Assembly (NCBI RefSeq): GCF_000506985.1
Contig: NZ_KI650980.1
Coordinates: 434,001-498,000, forward strand
Length of the DNA: 64,000 nucleotides
DNA from: Advenella kashmirensis W13003
GTDB lineage: Bacteria > Pseudomonadota > Gammaproteobacteria > Burkholderiales > Burkholderiaceae_B
Direction: 5' to 3'
Shown here: one piece after another, positions 1 through 10,727 of the stretch
Layout: each line of letters starts with the position of its first letter
Position numbering within the stretch: position 1 is the first letter of the stretch
Position numbers and translations under genes: made by a program
Notes under the pieces: model-generated
Databases searched by the model: none
Told to the model about the DNA's origin: nothing
The model's input: only the letters and a program-made list of their open reading frames with translations

Positions 1-135
1 GGGTGAGGAGGGGTACTCCTGACAGGCAAACAGCAGCCAAATGCGTCTGTAGTTAAATGTAAGAATACCATTTATCGATAGAGATTGTCAGAAAGCGTGA
101 TTTTTGAGCGACAAAAAACGCTTTGAGCACGTAAA
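1..135. other. Non-coding leader upstream of parE
   Basis: No gene is visible here. The stretch is AT-rich from about position 48 and probably carries the promoter and leader of parE, but I could not pick a convincing -35/-10 pair. The preceding gene lies outside the window. Confidence 0.4.
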
Positions 136-2142
136 ATGTCTGTTTTTTTGAACAGTATCGAGAAACACGTGGCCGCCAAGCAAAGCTATGACGAAGCATC
201 CATCCGGGTCCTGAAAGGACTGGAGCCTGTGCGCGAACGCCCGGGCATGTACACCCGTACCGAAAATCCGCTGCACATTATTCAGGAGGTTATCGATAAT
301 GCTGCCGACGAAGCCCTGGCGGGTTTCGGCAGGCAGATTGCCGTGACCGTGAACACAGATGGCAGTGTAATGGTGGAAGATGATGGCCGGGGTATCCCGG
401 TCGGATTGCACCCGGAAGAAAAGGCGCCCGTGGTGGAAATTGTGTTCACCCGGCTGCACGCCGGTGGCAAATTTGATAAAAAGGCCGGCGGCGCATATGC
501 CTTTTCCGGCGGTCTGCACGGTGTGGGCGTGTCAGTGACCAATGCGCTGTCGACCCGTATGGAAGTCACCGTCTGGCGCGATAGCAGCGAGTATCAATTG
601 GTCTTTGCCGACGGCGGACGGGTAGAGACGCCTCTGAATCGCCTTGGCGACGCGGTGCCGCGTAAAAAGACCGGTACGCGCGTGCGTATCTGGCCTGATC
701 CGAAGTATTTTGACACCGCCCAGATTTCGACGGCTGAGCTGGTGCGCCTGTTGCGCAGCAAGGCTGTGCTTATGCCAGGGGTCACGGTCGTCCTGAACAA
801 CGAAAAAACCGGCGAACAGAAAAAATGGCTTTATGAACGCGGCCTGACAGGCTATCTGGCCGAATCGCTTGCCGGCGAAGAACTGCTGGTGCCCATTTTT
901 TCCGACAGCCAGTACGCTGACAAAGGGCACGAGTATTTTGCCGATGGCGAGGGCGCAGAATGGGCCGTCGCCTGGACGGCAGAAGGGCAGGTGGTGCGTG
1001 AATCCTACGTCAACCTCATTCCAACCTCGGCCGGCGGCACCCACGAAGCAGGCCTGCGCGAGGGCTTGTATACCGCCTTGAAAAGCTTTATCGAAATGCA
1101 CAACCTGTTGCCCAAGGGCATCAAGCTGCTGCCCGAAGACGTCTTCTCCCGCGCCAGCTTCGTGCTCTCGGCCAAGGTGCTGGATCCCCAATTTCAGGGC
1201 CAGATCAAAGAACGGCTTAATAACCGCGATGCCGTCAGACTCGTAGGGGGCTTTGCCAAAACCTCATTCGAGTTAAGGCTGAACAGTAACGTGGAGGCCG
1301 GTCGTAAACTGGCGGAACTGGCCATCCGCCAGGCGCAGGTCCGTACCCGTTCGGCGCAAAAAGTCGAAAAACGCAAAAGCTCCGGTGTAGCCGTCTTGCC
1401 CGGCAAGCTGACCGATTGCGAGTCTTCCGACAGCACCCGTACCGAAGTGTTCCTGGTCGAGGGCGATTCTGCGGGCGGGTCTGCAAAAATGGGCCGCAAC
1501 AAGGAATTTCAAGCCGTGCTGCCGTTGCGCGGCAAGGTCCTGAACTCCTGGGAAGTGGAAAAAGACCGCCTCTTTGCCAACAACGAAATTCACGATATTG
1601 CCGTGGCCATCGGCGTCGACCCGCATAGTCCCACCGACAACCCCGATCTCTCGGGCTTGCGCTACCGGCGCATCTGCATTCTGTCGGATGCCGATGTGGA
1701 TGGTTCGCATATCCAGGTATTGTTACTGACCTTGTTCTATCGCCATTTTCCGAAATTGGTAGAGAACGGCTTTGTGTTTATCGCCAAGCCGCCACTATTC
1801 CGTGTCGACGTTCCCGCCCAGGGTAAGCGCCCCGCGCGCAAGCTGTACTGCCTGGATGAATCCGAGCTGGAAGCGGTGCAGGACAAACTGGTACAGAAGG
1901 ACGGTGTCAAGCCCACGGCTTTGAGCATCAGCCGCTTCAAAGGCCTGGGCGAAATGAGCGCAGAGCAACTGTGGGAAACCACCATGAATCCCGATACGCG
2001 GCGCCTGTTGCCTGTCGGTTACGGCGAGTTGACGTCCGACGAAACGAAAAAAATGTTTGATATGCTGATGGGCAAAGGCGAGTCTGCCCAGCGACGCAGC
2101 TGGCTCGAAGATAAAGGTAACTTAGCGGAAGTGGATGTATGA
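136..2142 (+). CDS. parE: DNA topoisomerase IV subunit B
   Basis: ATPase subunit of topoisomerase IV, which decatenates daughter chromosomes together with ParC. The 668-residue protein has the GHKL ATPase at the N-terminus: [10 protein letters not shown] near residue 51, DDGRGIP at 82-88 and the lid motif GGLHGVG at 125-131. A transducer domain follows, then the TOPRIM metal site, [10 protein letters not shown] with Glu442 and the DADVDGSH motif at about 518-525. It ends soon after TOPRIM without the GyrB-type insertion, and length and C-terminus fit ParE better than GyrB. The stop overlaps the start of parC by four bases (ATGA), so the two subunits are translationally coupled. ParE rather than GyrB also follows from the adjacent parC. 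Confidence 0.96.
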   Translation: MSVFLNSIEKHVAAKQSYDEASIRVLKGLEPVRERPGMYTRTENPLHIIQEVIDNAADEALAGFGRQIAVTVNTDGSVMVEDDGRGIPVGLHPEEKAPVVEIVFTRLHAGGKFDKKAGGAYAFSGGLHGVGVSVTNALSTRMEVTVWRDSSEYQLVFADGGRVETPLNRLGDAVPRKKTGTRVRIWPDPKYFDTAQISTAELVRLLRSKAVLMPGVTVVLNNEKTGEQKKWLYERGLTGYLAESLAGEELLVPIFSDSQYADKGHEYFADGEGAEWAVAWTAEGQVVRESYVNLIPTSAGGTHEAGLREGLYTALKSFIEMHNLLPKGIKLLPEDVFSRASFVLSAKVLDPQFQGQIKERLNNRDAVRLVGGFAKTSFELRLNSNVEAGRKLAELAIRQAQVRTRSAQKVEKRKSSGVAVLPGKLTDCESSDSTRTEVFLVEGDSAGGSAKMGRNKEFQAVLPLRGKVLNSWEVEKDRLFANNEIHDIAVAIGVDPHSPTDNPDLSGLRYRRICILSDADVDGSHIQVLLLTLFYRHFPKLVENGFVFIAKPPLFRVDVPAQGKRPARKLYCLDESELEAVQDKLVQKDGVKPTALSISRFKGLGEMSAEQLWETTMNPDTRRLLPVGYGELTSDETKKMFDMLMGKGESAQRRSWLEDKGNLAEVDV

Positions 2143-4466
2143 GTGATCAAGACCAGACCGATCTGTTTGAAGCAGAGCGTCCCGAAGACGAAACCATCAC
2201 CCTGGGGCTATACGCCGAGCAGGCGTATCTGGACTATGCCGTGTCGGTGGTGCGCGGCCGTGCCTTGCCCGATGTAGGCGATGGCCAGAAGCCGGTCCAG
2301 CGGCGCATTCTATATGCCATGGGCGAAATGGGCTTGCGGGCCGGTGCCAAGCCGGTCAAATCTGCAAGGGTCGTGGGCGATGTACTGGGCAAGTTCCATC
2401 CCCATGGGGACCAGGCTGCCTACGATGCGCTGGTGCGCATGGCACAGGATTTCACCCTGCGTTATCCGCTTATCGACGGGCAGGGCAATTTTGGCTCGCG
2501 CGATGGCGACGGGGCTGCGGCCATGCGATACACCGAAGCACGGCTGACGCCGATTGCCGATGTCCTGCTGGGTGAAATCGACGAAGGCACGGTCGACTTT
2601 GTTCCGAACTACGATGGCAGCCAGCAGGAACCGCAAATGCTGCCTGCACGCCTGCCCGTCATGCTGCTGAATGGTGCTTCGGGCATTGCCGTGGGTATGG
2701 CAACCGAAATACCGTCGCATAACCTGAATGAAGTGGCAGCAGCAGCGGTGGCGTTGCTGCGCCATCCGCGCCTGTCCGACGAGGAACTGTACACGCTGAT
2801 TCCCGGCCCGGATTTTGCCGGCGGCGCGCAAATCATTACGCCAGCCAGCGACATTGCCGCGATTTATTCGTCGGGCCGGGGTTCGCTCAAGGCCCGCGCG
2901 CGCTGGGAGTTTGAGGAAATGGCACGCGGCCAGTGGCAACTGGTCGTGACCGAACTGCCACCCAATACCTCCGGCCAGAAAGTGCTGGAAGAAATCGAAG
3001 AGATTACCAATCCCAAAGTGAAGGCGGGCAAGAAAACGCTGACGCCCGACCAGCAGGCAAACAAATCTGCCATGCTGGCCCTGCTGGACGCGGTGCGTGA
3101 TGAATCGGGTCGCGAAGCAGCCGTGAGGCTGGTGTTCGAGCCCAAATCCTCGCGCATTGATCGCAACGAATTTGTGAATCTGCTGCTGGCGCAAACCAGC
3201 ATGGAAGGTACGGTATCAGTCAACCTGGTGTGTATTGGCATTGATGGTCGCCCACGCCAGCGCAATCTGCGCACCGTACTGGAAGAATGGCTCAGTTTCC
3301 GCACCCAGACCGTGACGCGACGCACGCAGCATCGTCTTGATAAAGTCATCGACCGGATCCATGTGCTGGAAGGGCGCATGGTGGTCTATCTCAACGTCGA
3401 TGAAGTCATCCAGACCATACGCGAATCCGACGAGCCGCGCGCTGCGTTGATGCAGCGGTTTTCGCTGACCGAGAGGCAGGCCGAAGACATTCTGGAGATG
3501 CGCCTGCGCCAGCTGGCGAAACTCGAAGGGTTCAAGATAGAACAGGAACTCAACGACAAGCGTGATGAGCAGAAAAAGCTGCAGGAATTGCTGGACAACC
3601 CGTCGGCCCTGAAGCGCATGATCGGCAAAGAAATCGAAGCGGACGCCAAAAAATATGGCGACCCGCGGCGTACGATCATCGAAGAGGCCGAACGGGCTGT
3701 GCTGGAGACGCGCATTGTCGAAGAACCTGTCACGGTGATTGTGTCGGAAAAAGGCTGGCTGCGTTCACGCCAGGGACATGGGCACGATCATACCCAGTTT
3801 GGCTTCAAAACCGGCGATCGCATGTATGCAGCCTATGAGTGCCAGAGCACCGATACGCTGATCGCGCTGGGCAGCAATGGGCGTGTGTATTCCGTGGCCG
3901 TCGCAACGCTGCCGTCTGCGCGCGGAGATGGCCAGCCCATCACAACCATGATCGATCTGGAGCGTGGTACGCAAATCACCCATTTTGTTGCGGGCGCTGC
4001 CGACACTCGCTGGCTGCTCATGCAGAGCAATGGCCTGGGCTTTACCGCCAAACTGTCGAATATGACCAGTCGCCAGAAAGCCGGCAAGCAATTCGTGACC
4101 GTCGAGGCCGAACAGCATTTGCTGCGTCCGGTCCCCGTCTTTGGCAATAGCAGCCATCTGGCCATGTACACCGGCAAGGGTAAAATTCTGGTGATCGATC
4201 TCAAGGAAGTCAAGGCGCTCGCCGGCGGTGGACGCGGTACGCAATTGATGACGCTGGATGCGAACGACAGCCTGGCGCAGATTATTCCGGTGGGCGAAGA
4301 GGGCATCGTGGTATCAGGTATTTATCGCAACAAGCACACCGAAGATACCTTGTCGCTGCAGGCGCTGGCCGACTATATCGGCAAGCGCGCACGCAAGGGT
4401 CGCCTCTTCGATGTCCGAATGAAAAACATAACATTGCTGCCGGTGATGGCAGCGAACAAGGAGTAA
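2139..4466 (+). CDS. parC: DNA topoisomerase IV subunit A
   Basis: DNA cleavage and rejoining subunit of topoisomerase IV, 775 residues. The winged-helix/tower domain carries the catalytic tyrosine Tyr131 in AMRYTEARL. The C-terminal half has the beta-propeller-like DNA-wrapping region, shorter than in GyrA and without an obvious GyrA box. In the quinolone-resistance region ([12 protein letters not shown], 87-98) Gln92 stands where E. coli ParC has Ser80, and Asp96 where it has Glu84. Translation is coupled to parE. The next gene follows after only four bases, so it is probably in the same transcript. Confidence 0.96.
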   Translation: MSDQDQTDLFEAERPEDETITLGLYAEQAYLDYAVSVVRGRALPDVGDGQKPVQRRILYAMGEMGLRAGAKPVKSARVVGDVLGKFHPHGDQAAYDALVRMAQDFTLRYPLIDGQGNFGSRDGDGAAAMRYTEARLTPIADVLLGEIDEGTVDFVPNYDGSQQEPQMLPARLPVMLLNGASGIAVGMATEIPSHNLNEVAAAAVALLRHPRLSDEELYTLIPGPDFAGGAQIITPASDIAAIYSSGRGSLKARARWEFEEMARGQWQLVVTELPPNTSGQKVLEEIEEITNPKVKAGKKTLTPDQQANKSAMLALLDAVRDESGREAAVRLVFEPKSSRIDRNEFVNLLLAQTSMEGTVSVNLVCIGIDGRPRQRNLRTVLEEWLSFRTQTVTRRTQHRLDKVIDRIHVLEGRMVVYLNVDEVIQTIRESDEPRAALMQRFSLTERQAEDILEMRLRQLAKLEGFKIEQELNDKRDEQKKLQELLDNPSALKRMIGKEIEADAKKYGDPRRTIIEEAERAVLETRIVEEPVTVIVSEKGWLRSRQGHGHDHTQFGFKTGDRMYAAYECQSTDTLIALGSNGRVYSVAVATLPSARGDGQPITTMIDLERGTQITHFVAGAADTRWLLMQSNGLGFTAKLSNMTSRQKAGKQFVTVEAEQHLLRPVPVFGNSSHLAMYTGKGKILVIDLKEVKALAGGGRGTQLMTLDANDSLAQIIPVGEEGIVVSGIYRNKHTEDTLSLQALADYIGKRARKGRLFDVRMKNITLLPVMAANKE

Positions 4467-4470
4467 AGTC

Positions 4471-5511
4471 GTGGGCTATAAAGTGACGGTGCATCCCAGC
4501 AACCATCAGTTTGAAACGAAAGAAGGACAAACCATTCTGGATGCGGCGCTGGAGGCCGGGTTCGTGCTGCCATACAGCTGCCGCAGCGGATCCTGCTCGA
4601 CCTGCAAGGGCAAAGTCATGTCGGGCACGTTCGATGCCGGCCCGGCACCGGCCCAGATCCTGTCGGCTGAAGATATCAGCGCAGGCTATACCCTGTTCTG
4701 TCAGGCGCATGCGACCAGCGATATGGATATTGAAGTGCGCGAAGTGCGGATGGCCAGCGATATCCAGATCCGCAAGATGCCTGCACGTGTCATGACGCTG
4801 GACAAGGTGGCCGATGATGTGATGGTTATCAGCCTGCAACTGCCGGCGACCGAACCCTTTCGCTATTATGCGGGCCAGTACATCGAATTCATCCTGAAAG
4901 ACGGCAAGCGCCGCAGCTTCTCCATGGCGACCGCACCCAACGGCACAGAGCCGGTGCAATTGCATATACGTCACCTGCCGGGCGGCGTGTTTACCGATCA
5001 CGTTTTCGGCGCGGGCGCCACGCAAATGAAAGTGCGCGAAATCCTGCGTGTGGAAGGCCCGCTGGGATCATTCTTTCTGCGTGATGACAGCGACAAGCCG
5101 ATTATCTTCCTGGCCAGCGGCACCGGCTTTGCGCCGATCAAGGCGATGATGGAACACATCATCCAGAAAGGCATTACCCGTCCGGTCACGCTGTATTGGG
5201 GCGGACGCCGTCCTCATGATCTGTATATGAACGAACTGGCCCAACAGTGGGCGCGCGATCTGCCGTTTTTCACCTATGTGCCCGTCATCTCGGACGCGAC
5301 CCCGGACGACGCCTGGACAGGCCGCAGCGGCTTTGTGCACAAGGCTGTCATTCAGGATCATCCTGATCTGTCAGGCCATCAGGTGTATGCGTGTGGCGCG
5401 CCGATCGTGGTCAATAGTGCGCGCACGGAATATACCGGCCTCTGTGGCCTGCCCGAAGAAGAGTTCTTTGCCGACTCGTTTACATCGGAAGCAGACGCCA
5501 TTCATAATTGA
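4471..5511 (+). CDS. CDP-6-deoxy-3,4-glucoseen reductase-like [2Fe-2S]/FAD/NAD reductase
   Basis: A 346-residue three-domain electron-transfer protein. Residues 1-90 are a plant-type ferredoxin with the cluster cysteines in YSCRSGSCSTCKG and a fourth in LFCQAHA. Residues 100-200 are a ferredoxin-reductase FAD domain (RRSFSMA flavin motif). The rest is the NAD(P) domain (FLASGTGFAPIKAM, and a terminal EEFFADSF). The family transfers electrons from NAD(P)H through FAD and the cluster to an oxygenase or dehydratase. The name CDP-6-deoxyglucoseen reductase is the usual automatic annotation; no deoxysugar genes are nearby, so the true partner is unknown. Start is GTG, four bases after parC. A strong terminator follows. 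Confidence 0.85.
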   Translation: MGYKVTVHPSNHQFETKEGQTILDAALEAGFVLPYSCRSGSCSTCKGKVMSGTFDAGPAPAQILSAEDISAGYTLFCQAHATSDMDIEVREVRMASDIQIRKMPARVMTLDKVADDVMVISLQLPATEPFRYYAGQYIEFILKDGKRRSFSMATAPNGTEPVQLHIRHLPGGVFTDHVFGAGATQMKVREILRVEGPLGSFFLRDDSDKPIIFLASGTGFAPIKAMMEHIIQKGITRPVTLYWGGRRPHDLYMNELAQQWARDLPFFTYVPVISDATPDDAWTGRSGFVHKAVIQDHPDLSGHQVYACGAPIVVNSARTEYTGLCGLPEEEFFADSFTSEADAIHN

Positions 5512-5535
5512 GTGTGCGACCGCAACTGAATAGTA

Positions 5536-5566
5536 ACGGCGCTTCATATTGATGCGCCGTTTTTTT
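5536..5566 (+). terminator. Rho-independent terminator of the parE-parC-reductase operon
   Basis: Perfect 7-bp stem ACGGCGC (5536-5542) with GCGCCGT (5554-5560), an 11-base loop, and a run of seven T residues at 5560-5566. It sits 25 bases after the reductase stop codon. Confidence 0.9.
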
Positions 5567-5667
5567 GCCAGATTGCCTATCGGTTTGTCAACCTCAGGTG
5601 GTTGTAACTACATCCAGATTTGGATGTGCAAAAACAGACTCAACATTTTTTGAATATTGGTTTGCTT

Positions 5668-6306
5668 ATGACGACTTTCAAAAAAACAGCAAAGCCCATG
5701 CCGTACTGCGCTCAATGGGTGTCTGCCGATTTGATTAAAGGTTTTTTGTCAGGAGAGATCGACGCTGCGGATGATCCAAAATGGGGGGAGTCTGGGGCCA
5801 GGACAAGGCAGGAGTACAAGCTTTGGAGCGGACATATTTGCGGTATGGCGTGCTTGCGCATGGTGCTCCAATATGCGCGTGACATTGACGTTCCGCTGTT
5901 TTCACTTTTGTCTTTGTGTTTAAAGTATGGCGGCTATAAAGTTGAAGATGGAACGATCAAGGGTCTTTTTTATTTTCCCTTCGTGAAGTTTATCAACGCA
6001 GAGTATGGATTTGAAGCCTGTGTTGTTGAAGATATTTCGATCCAGGAAGTATTGCCGCGCCTGAATGATGATTGTCTTTTCATCGCTTCAGTTCACCCGA
6101 CAATACGGCATCCGGAAAATAAACCGCCGCGTAAAGGTGGACATCTGGTGCTGGTGCATCGTTTCGAGCCGGAAACAAACCGCCTGGTCTTTCATAATCC
6201 GTCCGGGACGGATGAGTCGAATCAGGCGAACGTGGTGATGGACATTGAGCTGTTTGATATGTTCTTCGCAAATCGCGGAATTCTCATACCCCTTAATCTC
6301 AGCTGA
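5668..6306 (+). CDS. Orphan C39-like cysteine peptidase family protein
   Basis: A 212-residue protein of the papain-like fold, closest by eye to the stand-alone peptidase C39-like domain. A putative triad is Cys58 in [11 protein letters not shown], His159 in [10 protein letters not shown] and Asn177 in VFHNPSG. The N-terminus shows no signal peptide and no ABC or membrane domain is attached, unlike the bacteriocin-maturing C39 transporters. ATG 5668 was chosen over TTG 5620 because it is the first ATG; neither has a strong ribosome site. Sampled stretches run at about 38-45 percent G+C against roughly 55-60 for the neighbours, which suggests horizontal transfer. It stands alone between a terminator and the alaS promoter region. 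Function and substrate are unknown; loss of proteolytic activity cannot be excluded. Confidence 0.65.
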   Translation: MTTFKKTAKPMPYCAQWVSADLIKGFLSGEIDAADDPKWGESGARTRQEYKLWSGHICGMACLRMVLQYARDIDVPLFSLLSLCLKYGGYKVEDGTIKGLFYFPFVKFINAEYGFEACVVEDISIQEVLPRLNDDCLFIASVHPTIRHPENKPPRKGGHLVLVHRFEPETNRLVFHNPSGTDESNQANVVMDIELFDMFFANRGILIPLNLS

Positions 6307-6497
6307 TACGACCCTTGTGGTCGCCGGCCTGTTGCAAATGCGAGCGGAGTGCTGCGGCCAGAGCCGGCAAAGGCGGATTCCGGGACTGTCAATACATTGC
6401 CTTGTGCATTCCTTTGGCTTTTATGCGACGGACTCACGCAATTGTCAAAAGACCCCTTATAATAACGGGTTACCAAATTTTTCTTGCATTTCACACA

Positions 6498-9113
6498 ATG
6501 AAAGTCGCTGACATCCGCCACAAATTCCTGCACTTTTTTGAATCGAAAGGGCATTCCATTGTGCCGTCCTCGTCACTGGTGCCGGGGAACGACCCGACGC
6601 TGCTGTTCACCAATTCGGGAATGGTGCAGTTCAAGGATGTCTTCACGGGCAAGGAAACCCGCCCCTATTCGCGTGCGACCACGTCGCAGCGCTGTCTGCG
6701 CGCGGGCGGCAAGCACAACGATCTGGAAAATGTCGGCTACACCGCCAGGCACCATACCTTCTTCGAGATGCTGGGCAACTTCAGCTTTGGCGATTATTTC
6801 AAGCAGGACGCCATCCGCTACGCCTGGGAACTGCTGACCACCATTTATGGTCTGCCGGCAGAAAAACTGTGGGTCACGGTTTATCAGGAAGATGACGAAG
6901 CCTACGATATCTGGCTCAAGGAAATCGGCGTGCCGGCAGAGCGCATTATCCGTATCGGCGACAACAAGGGTGCGCGCTACGCGTCTGACAATTTCTGGCA
7001 AATGGCCGACACCGGCCCTTGTGGCCCGTGTTCCGAGATTTTCTATGACCATGGTCCCGATGTCTGGGGTGGTCCGCCGGGATCGCCTGAAGAAGATGGC
7101 GATCGTTATATCGAAGTGTGGAATCTGGTGTTCATGCAGTTTGAGCGCGACCAGCAGGGCAATATGACGCCGCTGCCACGTCCCTGTGTCGATACCGGCA
7201 TGGGCCTGGAGCGGATTGCCGCCGTCCTGCAGCATGTGCATTCCAATTATGAAATCGATCTGTTCCAGAGCCTGATCAAGGCAGCGGCACGTGAAACCGG
7301 CACCACCGACCTGGGCAATAATTCGCTCAAGGTGATCGCCGACCATATCCGCGCCTGCAGCTTTATGATCGTGGACGGCGTTATTCCCGGCAACGTCGGG
7401 CGTGGCTATGTGTTGCGTCGAATTATCCGTCGCGCCCTGCGTCATGGCTATCAGTTGGGCAAGTCCACACCCTTTTTCCACCAGCTGGTCAATGATCTGG
7501 TGGCCGAAATGGGCGAGGCCTATCCTGAACTGGCTGCCAATGCCGAGCGTGTCGCCGCCGTTATCCGTCAGGAAGAAGTCCGTTTCCAGGAGACGCTGGT
7601 CAATGGCATGCGCATTCTGAACGACGAATTGGGTAGCCTGGGCAAGGACGGCATACTGGATGGCCAGACCGCCTTTCGTTTGTACGATACCTTCGGTTTT
7701 CCTTTCGATCTGACGGCAGATGTGTGCCGCGAGCGCGGGTTCGGCGTAGACCAGAAGGGGTACGACGAGGCAATGGCGCAACAGAAGGCACAGGCCAAGG
7801 CCAGCGGCAAATTCAAAATGGCCGCCAATCTGCAGTATGAAGGTGTTCAGACCCGCTTTGAAGGATATGATCATTTGCAGGCCACCGGCAAAGTGCAGGC
7901 GCTGTATGTGGACGGCACGGCAGTCGATGTGGTTCACGAAGGGCAGGATGCCATCGTGGTGCTGGATACCACCCCGTTTTACGCTGAGTCGGGCGGCCAG
8001 GTAGGCGACAGCGGTGTGCTTAACGGCTTTGGTTCGTCGTTCGAGGTGGTGGATACGCAGAAAATCCAGTCCAGCGTGTTCGGTCATCATGGTACGGTCA
8101 GCCTGGGCAGTCTGAAGATCGGCGACGAAGTGCAGGGGCAGGTGGACACTGCGCGACGCCAGGATACGATGCGCAACCACTCGGCAACCCACTTGCTGCA
8201 CAAGGCGCTCAAACAGGTGCTGGGCGAGCACGTGCAGCAGCGCGGTTCGCTGGTTGATCCCGACAAGACCCGGTTCGACTTTTCTCATGGCGCACCGGTT
8301 ACGGCCGCCCAGATCCGTGAAGTAGAAGCCATTGTCAATAATGAGGTACTGGCCAATCAGGCTGTGGCTTCGCGCGTGATGTCTTTTGATGACGCGGTTG
8401 CCGAGGGGGCCATGGCGCTTTTCGGCGAAAAATACGGCGACAGCGTCCGGGTGCTCGATATCGGTTTTTCACGAGAGCTTTGCGGCGGCACGCACGTCGA
8501 ACGCACCGGTGATATCGGCTTGTTCAAGGTCATGTCCGAGAGTGGCGTAGGCGAAGGCGTGCGTCGGGTAGAAGCCATTACCGGTCGCCATGCCTTTACC
8601 TGGGTTCAGAATCTGAATGCCTCGGTCCAGCAGGCTGCCGCCATCCTCAAGAGCAATCCGGCCGATCTGGTGGACAGAACCCGTTTACAGCAAGAGCAAT
8701 TGCGTGTTGCAGAAAAGGAACTGGATCGTCTTAAGGCCAAGCTGGCCGCGGCATCCAGTGCAGATTTGTCCTCTCAGGCAATTCAGGTCAAGGGAACGCG
8801 TGTGCTGGCCGCGGTGATTCCCAATGCGGATCCGAAGTCGCTGCGAGGCCTGATTGATAATCTGAAAAACACCCTCAAAAGCGGGATCGTGCTGCTGGCT
8901 GCCGAAAGCGACGGCAAGATCAGTGTGGCCGCTGGGGTGACCGCTGACCTGACCGATAAAGTCAAAGCCGGCGATCTGGTTTCACATGTCTCTGCGCAAA
9001 TTGGCGGCAAAGGCGGTGGCCGGCCCGATATGGCCATGGGTGGAGGCAGTGATGCTACTGCCTTGCCCGGGGCGGTGGCCGGTGTGCAGGAATGGGTGGA
9101 ATCGCGGCTGTAA
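6498..9113 (+). CDS. alaS: Alanine--tRNA ligase
   Basis: Charges tRNA-Ala. The 871-residue length is normal. Order: class II catalytic core from [13 protein letters not shown], tRNA-recognition region, editing domain with the zinc motifs NHSATHLLH and [10 protein letters not shown], and the Gly-rich DHHA1 C-terminal domain ([15 protein letters not shown]). The reading frame extends 61 codons further upstream, but ATG 6498 ([19 protein letters not shown]) matches the family N-terminus. A candidate -10 TATAAT lies at 6458-6463 with only a poor -35. Confidence 0.97.
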   Translation: MKVADIRHKFLHFFESKGHSIVPSSSLVPGNDPTLLFTNSGMVQFKDVFTGKETRPYSRATTSQRCLRAGGKHNDLENVGYTARHHTFFEMLGNFSFGDYFKQDAIRYAWELLTTIYGLPAEKLWVTVYQEDDEAYDIWLKEIGVPAERIIRIGDNKGARYASDNFWQMADTGPCGPCSEIFYDHGPDVWGGPPGSPEEDGDRYIEVWNLVFMQFERDQQGNMTPLPRPCVDTGMGLERIAAVLQHVHSNYEIDLFQSLIKAAARETGTTDLGNNSLKVIADHIRACSFMIVDGVIPGNVGRGYVLRRIIRRALRHGYQLGKSTPFFHQLVNDLVAEMGEAYPELAANAERVAAVIRQEEVRFQETLVNGMRILNDELGSLGKDGILDGQTAFRLYDTFGFPFDLTADVCRERGFGVDQKGYDEAMAQQKAQAKASGKFKMAANLQYEGVQTRFEGYDHLQATGKVQALYVDGTAVDVVHEGQDAIVVLDTTPFYAESGGQVGDSGVLNGFGSSFEVVDTQKIQSSVFGHHGTVSLGSLKIGDEVQGQVDTARRQDTMRNHSATHLLHKALKQVLGEHVQQRGSLVDPDKTRFDFSHGAPVTAAQIREVEAIVNNEVLANQAVASRVMSFDDAVAEGAMALFGEKYGDSVRVLDIGFSRELCGGTHVERTGDIGLFKVMSESGVGEGVRRVEAITGRHAFTWVQNLNASVQQAAAILKSNPADLVDRTRLQQEQLRVAEKELDRLKAKLAAASSADLSSQAIQVKGTRVLAAVIPNADPKSLRGLIDNLKNTLKSGIVLLAAESDGKISVAAGVTADLTDKVKAGDLVSHVSAQIGGKGGGRPDMAMGGGSDATALPGAVAGVQEWVESRL

Positions 9114-9260
9114 GCGTGTCGCGGTTTTAAGGATGGGTCGATGAGTTTGTTCGCCATCCTCCAATGACGGGTGTGTGAGCAGGGCAGGGTTATCGCTCAG
9201 CAACGCCGGCATTCGCTCGATGAGGCGTGAACGCAACAACAGGAATAAGAGGTAGCTACT

Positions 9261-9500
9261 ATGTCAGAAGATGTCGCATTCGTTCAGGTCGTTGATGCCT
9301 CTGGCCTGACCTGTCCGCTGCCCATTTTGCGGGCGAAAAAGGCGCTGGCCACGATCCAGAGCGGTGAGGTATTGAAAATCATTACGACCGACCGTAACGC
9401 GATTCGCGATTTCCAGGCCTTTTCCAAACAGACCCATAATCCGCTTTTATCGCAGGAAGAAACCGAGAGTGGCGCGGTGCATTATCTGCAAAGACGCTAA
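9261..9500 (+). CDS. TusA/SirA-family sulfurtransferase
   Basis: A 79-residue protein with the family signature GLTCPLPILRAKKAL, in which the cysteine of the CPxP motif carries a persulfide. TusA-family proteins relay sulfur for tRNA thiolation and other pathways; which role applies here cannot be told. It has its own ribosome site (GAGG, eight bases before the ATG). About 147 non-coding bases separate it from alaS. Those contain an inverted repeat AGGATGG/CCATCCT without a T tract, so termination after alaS is uncertain. Confidence 0.85.
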   Translation: MSEDVAFVQVVDASGLTCPLPILRAKKALATIQSGEVLKIITTDRNAIRDFQAFSKQTHNPLLSQEETESGAVHYLQRR

Positions 9501-9547
9501 GTCTGTTGTTTTAATTCGGTTTTTCTGGTAAATGCTGACGAATTTTC

Positions 9548-9577
9548 TTGGCAGAAGAGGGTAATTGGTGCTATCAT
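9548..9577 (+). promoter_or_regulatory. Sigma-70-type promoter of rpsP operon
   Basis: TTGGCA at 9548-9553 and TATCAT at 9572-9577 are separated by 18 bases, a good sigma-70 match, and lie 45 bases before the rpsP start codon. This is a motif call only. Confidence 0.55.
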
Positions 9578-9621
9578 CTTCTGTTTTAAGAATTCCTGAA
9601 CTCATTCACAAAGGTCTACCT

Positions 9622-9879
9622 ATGGTGGTTATTCGTCTGGCCCGCGGTGGCTCAAAAAAACGCCCGTTCTACAATCTGGTTGCTGCTGATTCGCGCAACC
9701 GTCGTGACGGCCGTTTCATTGAGCGCGTCGGCTTTTACAATCCTGTGGCAAAAGAAGGCACAGAAGCCCTGCGTATCGCGCTTGACCGTGTAACGCACTG
9801 GACTGAAAACGGCGCTCAGCTGTCACCCGCCGTTGCTCGTCTGGTCAAAGAATACTCGGCTAAAGCAACCAACGCTTAA
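9622..9879 (+). CDS. rpsP: 30S ribosomal protein S16
   Basis: An 85-residue protein with the S16 N-terminus [18 protein letters not shown] and the [21 protein letters not shown] core. The frame extends 19 codons upstream, but ATG 9622 gives the family start. It leads the rpsP-rimM-trmD operon involved in 30S assembly and tRNA methylation. Confidence 0.97.
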   Translation: MVVIRLARGGSKKRPFYNLVAADSRNRRDGRFIERVGFYNPVAKEGTEALRIALDRVTHWTENGAQLSPAVARLVKEYSAKATNA

Positions 9880-9996
9880 TTTCTGGCGTTCAAAGCGGCC
9901 TGATCCAAAAGCGGAGCCTGCTTGAAGGTTGGCTTTTGAATCAGGCGACGGCGTTGCTTTGCCTGTACCCAACGGGTAAGTAGAAGATCGGCTCTG

Positions 9997-10020
9997 GCCC
10001 TGGCTTTTCGCCAGGGCTTT
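9997..10020 (+). terminator. Hairpin between rpsP and rimM (partial terminator or processing site)
   Basis: Perfect 8-bp stem GCCCTGGC (9997-10004) with GCCAGGGC (10010-10017), five-base loop, then TTTGCCATTTT. The T tract is short. In this operon such a hairpin could reduce read-through so that S16 is made in excess over RimM and TrmD; that reading is inference. Confidence 0.5.
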
Positions 10021-10136
10021 GCCATTTTCGGCTGCCAATATCCGGCTGCCAGTGTATCTTCCTCGTGTGCAGTCATGGTCTCGTCCGTAAACTGCATTTT
10101 TATCAATTATCTTAGTTTTCCCTGCCTGGAGCTGGA

Positions 10137-10727
10137 ATGAGCATGGTCCCCGAAGATCTGGTCGAGCTTGGTCGCATTGTATCTGCCTATGGCGTCAAGG
10201 GCATGGTCAAAATCCAGCCCTACACCGATGATCGCAGCGTGCTGCAGGATATTGAGCAGTGGTGGCTGGCCCGCGTCTCGCCGCGCGACGGCAAATTGCT
10301 GTCTGCCTATACGGCAGTTCAGGCGCGGCGTGTGCGAGAGCAGGGGACCGATCTGGTTGCTGCGCTTGACGGCATTAATGATCGTGATCAGGCTGAGGCC
10401 ATGAAAGGCACTTCGGTTTTTGCCAGCCGCAGCCAGTTTCCATCCGCTTCAGATGATGAGTACTACTGGGTCGATCTGATCGGCAGCCGTGTCTATTTTG
10501 AAGACAGCGGCGAGCTGGCTGGTATTGTGCTCGAAGTCATGGATAACGGCGCGCACGGTGTTTTACGCGTGGCGCGTCACCAGGCAGATGCTCAGGGTGA
10601 GCCTGCTCCAATTCTCGATGCTAAAGGCCGGGTCAGGGAATGGCTGGTTCCCTTTGTGAGCGAACACGTTCCCGAAGTGGATGTTGCCGGCCGACGTATT
10701 GTCACCCGATTCCCTCTGGATTTCTGA
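10137..10727 (+). CDS. rimM: Ribosome maturation factor RimM
   Basis: A 196-residue 16S rRNA processing factor that acts on the 30S head. The N-terminal RimM domain begins [17 protein letters not shown], and the PRC-barrel half includes [13 protein letters not shown] and ends with the typical [19 protein letters not shown]. The stop overlaps the trmD start in TGATG, so the two are coupled. A 257-base spacer with a hairpin separates it from rpsP. Confidence 0.95.
   Translation: MSMVPEDLVELGRIVSAYGVKGMVKIQPYTDDRSVLQDIEQWWLARVSPRDGKLLSAYTAVQARRVREQGTDLVAALDGINDRDQAEAMKGTSVFASRSQFPSASDDEYYWVDLIGSRVYFEDSGELAGIVLEVMDNGAHGVLRVARHQADAQGEPAPILDAKGRVREWLVPFVSEHVPEVDVAGRRIVTRFPLDF

Noticed and set aside
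6573-8288. A 571-codon minus-strand open frame
   Set aside because: It lies entirely opposite alaS, has no family motifs, and is a mirror of the codon bias of the real gene.
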